Shown here piece after piece: positions 1-6,131 of a stretch of 6,131 nt of DNA. The translations under genes and the position numbers were made by a program. The stretch is from Candidatus Aminicenantota bacterium (lineage in GTDB: Bacteria; Acidobacteriota; Aminicenantia; Aminicenantales; UBA4085): the NCBI GenBank assembly GCA_003154255.1, contig PMCY01000164.1, positions 3,973 through 10,103 of the forward strand, given 5' to 3'. The notes beneath the pieces are model-generated. The model made no database searches. It was given only the letters and a program-made list of their open reading frames with translations, and was not told the origin of the DNA. How positions within the stretch are numbered: the first letter of the stretch is position 1; each line of letters opens with the position of its first letter.

Positions 1-968
1 TGCTCGGCCGGGACGATCAACATCCGCTTCTCGCCCTTTTCCATTTGGCCCAGTGCGGCGTCCAGACCGGGGTTGATTTTGGTTTTGCCGACTTCGAATT
101 CAAACGGCTCGGGCATCTCTCCGCGATACGGCTTTCCGGCGTCGGCCGTGCTGACGAACGTCAAACCGCCGAGCAGAGACTGTCCCGAATAGACGGCTTT
201 GATAATCATGCCCGCGGCGGCCGGCTTTCCTTGGCCTCCGGTCAGGATCATGAAGCGGACCCCGTTTTCGCCGGCGATCGTCTTCGGCCATCGGGACTGG
301 ACGAGTTCCTCCTCCCGGGCTGTTCGTTCCGCCGTTTCCTTGACTACACGGTCCTCGGCCGCCGCGACCATTATCTTAAAGGACGCCGTCGTCGGACGGA
401 ATTGTCCGGCGGTCCGGCCGATGCGGACGATCTTTACGGCAATGACGTCGTCCCCCTGGACGATCGTCTTGATCACGTCCATCCCTTGGATGACTTCGCC
501 GAAGACGGTGTAACTGCCGTTGAGATAGGACCGGTCGGCAAGAGTGATGTACCACTGGCTTCCGTTGGTGTGTGGGCCGGAATTGGCCATGCCGACCATG
601 CCGGCTTTGTCGTGGTTCAGCGCGGGGTCGATCTCGTTGGGGAATTGGTAGCCCGGCCCTTCGATCTTGCCGTCCGTTGGTTTGCCGCATTGGATGACGT
701 GGCCCGGCACGACGCGGTGCCACTTCGAGCCGTTGAAGTAGAATGTCCCGGGAGGCAGGGCCGTGTTGTCGATCGTTCCTTCGGCCAGGCCGACGAAATT
801 GGCCGCGGTCATGGGGGTTTTCTCGAATTCCAGGCGCAGCACGATCAGGCCCTTATTGGTGGACACTTCCGCGTAGAGACCGCGCGGATATTTCGATCGG
901 CAGGCCAGGGAACCCGAAACGGCCGGGGCCAGGATCAAGATAAGGAACAAAGTCCGGCGCAGCGTCAT
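1..968 (-). CDS. Exported cyclophilin-FKBP fusion peptidyl-prolyl cis-trans isomerase (3' end missing)
   Basis: Predicted dual-domain foldase that isomerises Xaa-Pro bonds outside the cytoplasm. The 322 visible residues start at an ATG preceded by AGGAGG 6 bases upstream. Residues 1-22 are a signal peptide (two Arg, then a hydrophobic run, ending S-L-A before Cys23); S-x-A suits signal peptidase I better than a canonical lipobox, though a lipoprotein is not excluded. Residues about 38-185 are a cyclophilin domain: KWHRVVPGHVIQCG at 82-95 with the catalytic-type Arg85 and Gln93, MANSGPHTNGSQWY at 127-140, and YLNGSYTVFGEV at 148-159. A charged, probably helical linker (about 202-228) leads to an FKBP-type domain from about 235: VYSG (259-262), PFEFEVGK (288-295), INPGLDAALGQM (298-309) and GEKRMLIVPAE (312-322). 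The frame is open at position 1, so the end of the FKBP domain is lost. It lies 15 bases behind the GH2 gene, probably in one operon. Cyclophilin-FKBP fusions are known in some bacteria and protists. Several pocket residues differ from human CypA and FKBP12, so activity of each half is unproven. Confidence 0.9.
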   Translation of the reverse strand, partial: MTLRRTLFLILILAPAVSGSLACRSKYPRGLYAEVSTNKGLIVLRLEFEKTPMTAANFVGLAEGTIDNTALPPGTFYFNGSKWHRVVPGHVIQCGKPTDGKIEGPGYQFPNEIDPALNHDKAGMVGMANSGPHTNGSQWYITLADRSYLNGSYTVFGEVIQGMDVIKTIVQGDDVIAVKIVRIGRTAGQFRPTTASFKIMVAAAEDRVVKETAERTAREEELVQSRWPKTIAGENGVRFMILTGGQGKPAAAGMIIKAVYSGQSLLGGLTFVSTADAGKPYRGEMPEPFEFEVGKTKINPGLDAALGQMEKGEKRMLIVPAE

Positions 969-974
969 GACGGT

Positions 975-980
975 CCTCCT
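975..980 (-). promoter_or_regulatory. Shine-Dalgarno site of the cyclophilin-FKBP gene
   Basis: Perfect AGGAGG on the minus strand, 6 bases before the ATG at 968. It lies wholly in the 15-base gap after the GH2 stop codon (TAG, 986-984). It fixes the start codon and shows the gene is translated independently while probably sharing the GH2 transcript. Confidence 0.9.
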
Positions 981-983
981 TTT

Positions 984-3974
984 CTATTTTCGAACAAGCT
1001 GGACCGTGAAAGACCCTTTGATGACTTCGCCGGCGGCCAGGGGCCGGTCGTCCAGCTTATGATGGCCGGCAAAAAAAAGATCGCCGCCCCCCGTATTGAA
1101 ATCGGCGATGAGCCAGCCGATGCGGTTTCCGTCGAGAAAAGCCCGGGCGGCGTGCTTCCCGTCCGAAACCAACAACAGGCCCGCTCCTTTCTGCGAGGTC
1201 AGGGCGGCCCAGAAAAGAGCGCTCTTGGTCGAGCGGAAATCGTTGCTTCCGAGCTCGGTTTGATCGTCCTTCCAGTCCCAAGCCGGCATTTCCCGGAATT
1301 TGAAGGTCCGCCTCTCGGCCAGGGCTTTGGCGGCGCCCAACGGGCGGCCTATGTGATTGTCCGGGTAGACTGACCAAAGTCCCTTGCGGCTCCAGCTCAG
1401 TGTGTCGAATTCCCGGGGCAGATAGAGAACCAGCCCCCATTGGCGGGGATTGACCGCCTCGGAAACCTTAAATTCGTAATCGAATTGGGCCCGCCCCGAT
1501 TCGTCAAAGCGAATTGCATATTGCCCGGCCGTATTCTTGACCCGGGCCCGAACCGTAATAGTGACGCCGGTCGGCATCCCGGGTTTTGCCCGGGGGCCAG
1601 CGCTTTCCGTCTTGGTTTCGACGCCTTCCACCGTCCAGCCGGGCGAGACTTCGTTGAAGGGCTTGATGTCCAGGCTGTAATCCGTGACGCAGGGGCCGGT
1701 TGTCTGGGGCAGGAGCATGAGGGCCGGTCCGCCCGTCACAACCGGAACGCCTTGCAGTTCGGCCCGGGTGATCGTCCCCATGGCCTTGTCGAACACCCAA
1801 CGGAAAGTCTTGCTTTCGACGATAATCCGGCTGCCGTCATCGTTCGATGAAAGTCCGCCGGCCGGGAGGAACTGGAACGGCGGCGCGTCGGCCGCGGGCT
1901 TGCCGATCGCGATGTCGTATGCGTCGATGAGGAATCCGCGCGGGCTCCAGAACTCGATGTGCAGGATCTTGCCGTCGAAGGAGGCCGAGGCGGGCTTGAG
2001 AAGCAGAATGCCGCTCGACCGCGGGGCCAAGTCGACCGCGGCTTGGCCGGATTCCCCGCCGATCCGCCAGCGGATACCGATTTCCTTCAGATTGGTGAAA
2101 TCGTGGCGGTTTTCGATCTGCAGGCGCAGGGGCTGCCCAAGTGCCGGCGCGGGGAGCGCTCCGGGCCGCACCCGGATCGGCGAATAGCTCTTTTTGACGT
2201 GCCAGTATTCGGGTTTCTCCCGACGCCACCCGTCGATGAGACCCCAGTCGCCGTATCCCACGGCTTTTCCCTGGGGCAGCAAGAAGATGTCGTTGATTCC
2301 CGCCCAGATGGCTCCGCCCAGGACGACGGGGGAGCCGTTGATGAGCTCCCACATCCGCAGAAAGGGCCGGCCATACTCGTCGCGGATGCCCGGATCGGCG
2401 GCCAGCTCGGTCCGGTTGTAGCAGTTGATATGACAGTATTCTCCGTATAGGATCGGACGGTTCAACTCCGCGATCATTTCGGGCCCGTTGGGCGCCGGAT
2501 AGTGGTAATTGGCGATGGGCATCGCCGCAGAGCCGAGGTTGTTGTACGCGCCATAGGTCTGGTCGTGGAACGTCTTCGGCCGGGTCGGGTCGGCCCGGTC
2601 GGCGAATTCCTTGGCCTTGGCCCAGTTCGGGCCCCAGCCCGATTCGTTGGCCAGCGACCAGTAGAGGATGCTGGGATGGTCGGCATGGAAGGCGATCATC
2701 TCGCCGATGGCCCGCTCTATAAATGGATAGAATTTCGGATCGTCGGGGTTCTCCTTCTTCCATTTCTCGTTAGCCCCGTGGTTGATCCAGACTAGCGGGG
2801 CCTCGCATTCGACGAAGAGCCCCAAGGCGTCGCAGGCGTCCAGGAACTCCTCCGCGGGGGGATAGTGGGAGGTCCGGATGTAGTTGACGTTGGCCGCCCG
2901 GAAGAGCTCGGCGTCCTTGCGCCAGAGTTCCGGGGTCAGGCTGCGTCCGGACAGGGGATGGGTCTCGTGGCGGTTAACGCCGCGGACCTTGACCGGCGCG
3001 CCGTTGACGAAGACTTGGCTGCCGGCGACCTCTACCTGGCGGAAGCCAAACCTGCGCTCGATCGTCTGGCGGACGCGTCCGCCTGATTTCAACTCCATGA
3101 CCAGGCGGTACAGCCAGGGGTGCTCGGCGTCCCATTTCCGCGGGGCCACGACCCCCGCCTCGAAGATCTTCTCGGCCTCGGCGCCCGGTCGGAGCGCTTC
3201 CAGGGCCACCGACCCCGGAAAAACGCAGACCGCGTTCCCATTCGGGTCGATCATCGACAGATCGGCTTCGCCTGCCGCGGACGGCCGGGTCCCGTCGTTC
3301 CGGATAGAGAAGATCACCCGCAGACGGGCGTCCGTGTATTTTTCGTCGAACGAAGTGACGATATGCAGAGAGGCGACATGGTTTTCAGGAACCGCGTAGA
3401 GCGCGGCCTTGCGGGTGATCCCTCCGAACTGATAGGCCGCGTATTGGGTCCCGCTGGCCAGCTCGTCGGCCACGGACTCGTTCTGGACGGCGGCGGCGAT
3501 CGAGTTGGCCTGCCCGGGCCGGGCCAGAGAGGTGACATCGAACTCAAAGGCGTTAAACCCGCCCTGGTGCGAGCCGGCGGGCCGGCCGTTGACCCAAACC
3601 TTGATTTCGCTCTGGACGCCATCAAATCGCAGGATGACGCGCCGGCCCGCCCAGGTCTTGGGAATGACGACTGTTTTCAGGTAACCCGCGGCGGTCCAGG
3701 GCTTGACCGCGAATCCCTGCATCGTCCAATCGCCTGGAACCTGAATCGTCTTCCAGGCCGAAGCCCCCCGTTCGCTCAGCGCGTAAAAATCCCGGGGCGG
3801 GGCCGGATTGAACCTCCAAGCGCCGCTCAGCGGAAGGAGCGGGGCTTCCAGACCATCGACCGCCGTTGGGGCGGGGGTGATGCGATAGTCGGCTGCGCCG
3901 ACCGGGCCGGGGGATAGGAACCCGATCGCGGCGGCGAGGAGGATGGCCGGGGGATAGGCCGGTTTCGTTCTCAT
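984..3974 (-). CDS. Secreted glycoside hydrolase family 2 enzyme, beta-galactosidase-like
   Basis: Predicted retaining exo-glycosidase of family GH2, 996 residues, acting on beta-linked sugars (probably beta-galactosides) outside the cytoplasm. Residues 1-27 are a Sec signal peptide (MRTK, hydrophobic core, V-G-A before Ala28). The GH2 jelly-roll sugar-binding domain spans about 30-205, the Ig-like domain about 207-305, and the TIM barrel about 310-600. Family motifs are intact: GVNRHETHP near 332-340, NYIRTSHYP with His370, acid/base Glu444 in WSLANESGW, nucleophile Glu512 in ILYGEYCHI, and Trp557 in GGAIWAGIND. KPEYWHVKKSYSPI then leads into an Ig-like domain, and from about 700 into a beta-sandwich resembling LacZ domain 5 (small-chain) in pattern (FRWVFDKAMGTITRAELQG). 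The length matches LacZ-type enzymes (about 1,000 residues). The frame stays open upstream to 4742 over mutS, but the ATG at 3974 is chosen because of GAAAGGA 6 bases before it, the signal peptide immediately after it, and a promoter just upstream. Substrate is uncertain: the LacZ metal-site E-x-H motif is not seen, so another beta-glycoside is possible. Confidence 0.92.
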   Translation of the reverse strand: MRTKPAYPPAILLAAAIGFLSPGPVGAADYRITPAPTAVDGLEAPLLPLSGAWRFNPAPPRDFYALSERGASAWKTIQVPGDWTMQGFAVKPWTAAGYLKTVVIPKTWAGRRVILRFDGVQSEIKVWVNGRPAGSHQGGFNAFEFDVTSLARPGQANSIAAAVQNESVADELASGTQYAAYQFGGITRKAALYAVPENHVASLHIVTSFDEKYTDARLRVIFSIRNDGTRPSAAGEADLSMIDPNGNAVCVFPGSVALEALRPGAEAEKIFEAGVVAPRKWDAEHPWLYRLVMELKSGGRVRQTIERRFGFRQVEVAGSQVFVNGAPVKVRGVNRHETHPLSGRSLTPELWRKDAELFRAANVNYIRTSHYPPAEEFLDACDALGLFVECEAPLVWINHGANEKWKKENPDDPKFYPFIERAIGEMIAFHADHPSILYWSLANESGWGPNWAKAKEFADRADPTRPKTFHDQTYGAYNNLGSAAMPIANYHYPAPNGPEMIAELNRPILYGEYCHINCYNRTELAADPGIRDEYGRPFLRMWELINGSPVVLGGAIWAGINDIFLLPQGKAVGYGDWGLIDGWRREKPEYWHVKKSYSPIRVRPGALPAPALGQPLRLQIENRHDFTNLKEIGIRWRIGGESGQAAVDLAPRSSGILLLKPASASFDGKILHIEFWSPRGFLIDAYDIAIGKPAADAPPFQFLPAGGLSSNDDGSRIIVESKTFRWVFDKAMGTITRAELQGVPVVTGGPALMLLPQTTGPCVTDYSLDIKPFNEVSPGWTVEGVETKTESAGPRAKPGMPTGVTITVRARVKNTAGQYAIRFDESGRAQFDYEFKVSEAVNPRQWGLVLYLPREFDTLSWSRKGLWSVYPDNHIGRPLGAAKALAERRTFKFREMPAWDWKDDQTELGSNDFRSTKSALFWAALTSQKGAGLLLVSDGKHAARAFLDGNRIGWLIADFNTGGGDLFFAGHHKLDDRPLAAGEVIKGSFTVQLVRK
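3905..3958. repeat. Pair of 14-base direct repeats in the GH2 signal-peptide region
   Basis: The plus-strand word ggccgggggatagg occurs exactly at 3905-3918 and again at 3945-3958, 40 bases apart. Because 40 is not a multiple of 3, the copies are read in different frames (AYPPA and LSPGP). Recombination between them would remove 40 bases and frameshift the gene. It may be chance in G+C-rich DNA. Confidence 0.6.
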
Positions 3975-3980
3975 GGCGCG

Positions 3981-3987
3981 TCCTTTC
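3981..3987 (-). promoter_or_regulatory. Shine-Dalgarno site of the GH2 gene
   Basis: GAAAGGA on the minus strand ends 6 bases before the ATG at 3974. Together with the signal peptide encoded right after that ATG, it decides the start against the much longer open frame that continues upstream across mutS. Confidence 0.8.
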
Positions 3988-3994
3988 GTTGGCC

Positions 3995-4023
3995 AGTATA
4001 TCCGCTTCCCTTCTTTTCGCCAA
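3995..4023 (-). promoter_or_regulatory. Predicted sigma-70-type promoter of the GH2/foldase operon
   Basis: On the minus strand, TTGGCG (4023-4018, 4 of 6 matches to TTGACA) is separated by 17 bases from TATACT (4000-3995, 5 of 6 matches to TATAAT). Transcription would begin near 3988, giving a leader of about 14 bases made almost entirely of the Shine-Dalgarno site. Spacing and position are ideal, but the call rests on motif matching alone. Confidence 0.55.
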
Positions 4024-4085
4024 CGCTGAAGACGCTGCGTTCGCGCTCTCCCTCTCTTTTCGATGCTGGCCCGATCGTGCGGATT

Positions 4086-4094
4086 TGGTATAAT
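4086..4094 (+). promoter_or_regulatory. Extended -10 promoter of mutS
   Basis: TGG followed by a perfect TATAAT (4089-4094) forms an extended -10 element. No good -35 hexamer lies 16-18 bases upstream (the 17-base position reads CTGGCC), which is usual for extended -10 promoters. The expected transcription start, about 7 bases past the -10, falls on or next to the GTG at 4101, so the mutS message would have no 5' leader. Confidence 0.65.
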
Positions 4095-4100
4095 CCGGCC

Positions 4101-6131
4101 GTGGAAAAGACCGCCCTGACTCCGATGATGGAGCAGTATTTCCGGGTCAAAAAGGAAAACCCGGACGCGCTCCTTTTTTTCCGCCTGGGAGATTTTTACG
4201 AAATGTTTTATGAGGATGCCAAAGTCGGCTCCCAGGTCCTGGAGATCACCCTGACCTCGCGCCAGAAAGTTCCGATGTGCGGGGTTCCCTATCACTCGGT
4301 CCAATCCTATCTGTCCAAGCTCCTCAGGAAGGGTTTCAAGGTCGCCATCTGTGAGCAGGTCGAGGACCCCAAGTCGGCCAAGGGGGTCGTCAAGCGGGAG
4401 ATCATCAAGGTCCTGACGCCGGGGACGGCCGTCGAGGTGGATCTGGAGGCGGCCAAAGAGAGCGTCTCGATCGCGGCGGTTCTCATGACTCCGGAGGGCT
4501 GGGGATTGGCCCTTATCGACCTGTCCACGGGCGAGATGCGCGCCGCGGAGGGTCCCGCCGACGACCTCAAAACGGCCGCCGACGAGCTCTTCCGGGCCGG
4601 GCCCCGGGAAATCGTCGTCCCGGAAGGGGAGGAGGACGCGGCTGCGCCGCTCTTCCGCGGCGACCTGAGCCAGGTGCTGAAGAGTCCGGTCGAAGTCTGG
4701 ATGTTCGATCCGGCCCGGGCCCGCCATGCCCTGCTGGATCATTTTCAGGTTGTCACACTGGCCGGTTTCGGGCTCGAAGATAAGCCTTTGGCCGTCTCCG
4801 CCGCGGGCGCCCTCCTTTCTTATATCAAGAAGGTCCGCAAGGATTCCCTGGCCGTCATCGGCCGCCTATCCTCCCTCCAATCCGGCGGCCGGCTTCTCCT
4901 CGATGCCTCGACCATCCGGAACCTGGAATTGATCCGCAATCTGCGCGACGGCCGGGTGGAGAACTCCCTGCTCGGCGTGATCGACTTCACCGTGACGCCG
5001 ATGGGTGGACGAGCCCTGCGGGCCCGCCTTCTCCAGCCCCTCCTCGACCGGCCGGCCATCGTGGCCAGGCTCGACGCCGTCGAAGGCCTGTTGGACGATT
5101 CGATCGTCCGCCAGGAGCTGCGCGACGCGCTTAAGGGGATTCTCGACCTGGAACGGCTGACCGGAAAGATAAGTTTGGGCGCCGCCCACCCCCGCGATCT
5201 CGTTTCCCTGAAGCATTCGCTCCAACCCTTGCCCATCCTGCGCCGGATTCTGGAGCCCCTGGCCCCGGCCCTTTTAATGGACATCAAGAACCGCTGGGAC
5301 GAGGCCTCCGACGTCGTCGAGCTCATCGGGCGGGCCATCCTTGACGAACCGGCCTTCCTTCTGACCGAGGGAGGCATCATCAAGGACGGCTTTGACCGGG
5401 ATCTCGACGAACTTCGCGCGGTCAGCCGTTCAGGGAAGTCTTTCATCGCCCTGTTGGAAAAGCGCGAGCGGGAACGGACGGGCATCGGTTCCCTCAAAGT
5501 CCGCTATAACAGGGTCTTCGGCTATTACATCGAAGTGACCAAGCCCAACCTGCCCCAGGTGCCGGCCGACTATATCCGCAAGCAGACCATGCTCTCCTCC
5601 GAGCGCTTCCTGACCCCCGAGCTCAAGGAGTACGAGGAGAAGATCCTCAACGCCGAGGAGCGCATCGGTCAGATCGAGGAGAAGCTTTTTGCCGACGTCC
5701 GCAATCGGGTGGCCGTCGAGACGCGGCGCCTGCAGGCGATCGCCGCTGCCGTCGCCGAGATCGATGTCCTGGCCGGACTGGCCGAGCTGGCCGCACGCCG
5801 GAATTACCGCCGTCCGGACATCGACGAGGGCGAGGCTATCCGCATCCGCGACGGCCGCCATCCGGTGATCGAGACCGCCACCGGGGAGCCCTTCATCCCC
5901 AACGACGTCGACCTCGACCGGACCGCCGACCAGATCCTGATCATCACCGGCCCCAACATGGGCGGGAAGTCGACGTTCCTGCGCCAGACCGCCCTCATCG
6001 TGATCCTGGCCCAGATGGGCTCCTTCGTCCCGGCGGGGGAGGCTTCGATCGGCCTGGTCGACCGCGTTTTCACCCGAATCGGGGCCATGGACTTCCTCAG
6101 CCTGGGGCAGTCGACGTTCATGGTCGAGATG
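4101..6131 (+). CDS. mutS: DNA mismatch repair ATPase MutS (C-terminal part missing)
   Basis: MutS dimers bind mismatches and small insertion/deletion loops in DNA and, with ATP, recruit MutL to start repair. The 677 visible residues have no internal stop. The mismatch-binding domain (1 to about 115) has the Phe-x-Glu wedge as F32-Y33-E34 in GDFYEMF, then CGVPYHS and AICEQVEDP...KGVVKRE. The connector follows to about 250, the core/lever helices from about 260 (LLLDASTIRNLEL; TPMGGRALRARLLQPL), and the clamp from about 430 (VRYNRVFGYYIEV at 467-479, then the LSSERFLTPELKEYE segment). The ATPase domain has Walker A GPNMGGKST at 617-625. The window stops at GQSTFMVEM (669-677), so Walker B, the D-E catalytic pair and the helix-turn-helix dimer contacts (roughly 180-200 residues) are outside. 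The start is GTG: it places TPMMEQY as in other MutS proteins, and a start at the ATG at 4125 would give a shorter N-terminus than usual. There is no Shine-Dalgarno site. All visible active residues suggest a functional MutS1. Its neighbours are functionally unrelated. Confidence 0.96.
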   Translation, partial: MEKTALTPMMEQYFRVKKENPDALLFFRLGDFYEMFYEDAKVGSQVLEITLTSRQKVPMCGVPYHSVQSYLSKLLRKGFKVAICEQVEDPKSAKGVVKREIIKVLTPGTAVEVDLEAAKESVSIAAVLMTPEGWGLALIDLSTGEMRAAEGPADDLKTAADELFRAGPREIVVPEGEEDAAAPLFRGDLSQVLKSPVEVWMFDPARARHALLDHFQVVTLAGFGLEDKPLAVSAAGALLSYIKKVRKDSLAVIGRLSSLQSGGRLLLDASTIRNLELIRNLRDGRVENSLLGVIDFTVTPMGGRALRARLLQPLLDRPAIVARLDAVEGLLDDSIVRQELRDALKGILDLERLTGKISLGAAHPRDLVSLKHSLQPLPILRRILEPLAPALLMDIKNRWDEASDVVELIGRAILDEPAFLLTEGGIIKDGFDRDLDELRAVSRSGKSFIALLEKRERERTGIGSLKVRYNRVFGYYIEVTKPNLPQVPADYIRKQTMLSSERFLTPELKEYEEKILNAEERIGQIEEKLFADVRNRVAVETRRLQAIAAAVAEIDVLAGLAELAARRNYRRPDIDEGEAIRIRDGRHPVIETATGEPFIPNDVDLDRTADQILIITGPNMGGKSTFLRQTALIVILAQMGSFVPAGEASIGLVDRVFTRIGAMDFLSLGQSTFMVEM

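Noticed and set aside
20..23. Possible lipoprotein signal at Cys23 of the cyclophilin-FKBP protein (encoded near 902-900)
   Set aside because: The residues before Cys are S-L-A, which does not match the usual L-[AS]-[GA]-C lipobox; S-x-A fits signal peptidase I. The coordinates given here are residue numbers of that protein.
969..983. Terminator or separate promoter between the GH2 and isomerase genes
   Set aside because: The gap is 15 bases and is filled by the Shine-Dalgarno site; there is no room for a hairpin and no promoter motif was seen.
45..1373. A 442-codon open frame on the plus strand
   Set aside because: It runs antisense across both the cyclophilin-FKBP gene and the end of the GH2 gene, whose translations carry clear family motifs; long antisense frames are expected in G+C-rich DNA.
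3120..3917. A 265-codon open frame on the plus strand
   Set aside because: It is antisense to the GH2 N-terminal domains, with low-complexity Arg/Gly/Pro-rich composition and no recognisable motif.
3975..4742. A 256-codon in-frame upstream extension of the GH2 gene on the minus strand, antisense to mutS
   Set aside because: It is the exact complement of conserved mutS coding sequence, resembles no family, and the real start is fixed by a Shine-Dalgarno site, promoter and signal peptide at 3974.
4820..5861. Several minus-strand open frames of 119-225 codons
   Set aside because: They are shadows of mutS, have Arg/Ser-rich composition and no ribosome binding site was recognised.

Overview
This window comes from a G+C-rich bacterial chromosome and holds three protein-coding genes in two divergent units. 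Both ends are cut: the leftmost gene runs off position 1 and the rightmost runs off position 6131. Consensus-like sigma-70 promoter elements, good Shine-Dalgarno sites on two genes, Sec signal peptides and a bacterial-type MutS all point to Bacteria. An exported GH2 glycosidase next to an exported cyclophilin-FKBP fusion would suit a polysaccharide-degrading Gram-negative (for example Acidobacteriota, Aminicenantota or Bacteroidota relatives). That placement is inference; no taxonomic marker settles it here.

Left unit, minus strand, read right to left: a complete secreted glycoside hydrolase family 2 enzyme (beta-galactosidase-like, 3974 to 984), then after 15 bases an exported peptidyl-prolyl isomerase that fuses a cyclophilin domain to an FKBP domain (968 to 1, last part missing). 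The tight spacing, with the second gene's AGGAGG inside the gap, indicates a two-gene (or longer) operon. A plausible reading is that the foldase acts in the same extracytoplasmic compartment as the glycosidase.

Right unit, plus strand: mutS (4101 to beyond 6131), the mismatch-recognition ATPase, ending just before its Walker B segment. It begins with GTG, has no Shine-Dalgarno site, and lies 7 bases downstream of an extended -10 element (TGG-TATAAT), so its mRNA is probably leaderless.

The 126-base intergenic stretch (3975-4100) carries both divergent promoters and no gene. No RNA gene, CRISPR array, insertion sequence or prophage remnant was seen. The content is mostly ordinary. The points worth a second look are the cyclophilin-FKBP fusion with unusual active-site residues, the GH2 enzyme with a non-LacZ metal-site region, and the predicted leaderless GTG start of mutS.
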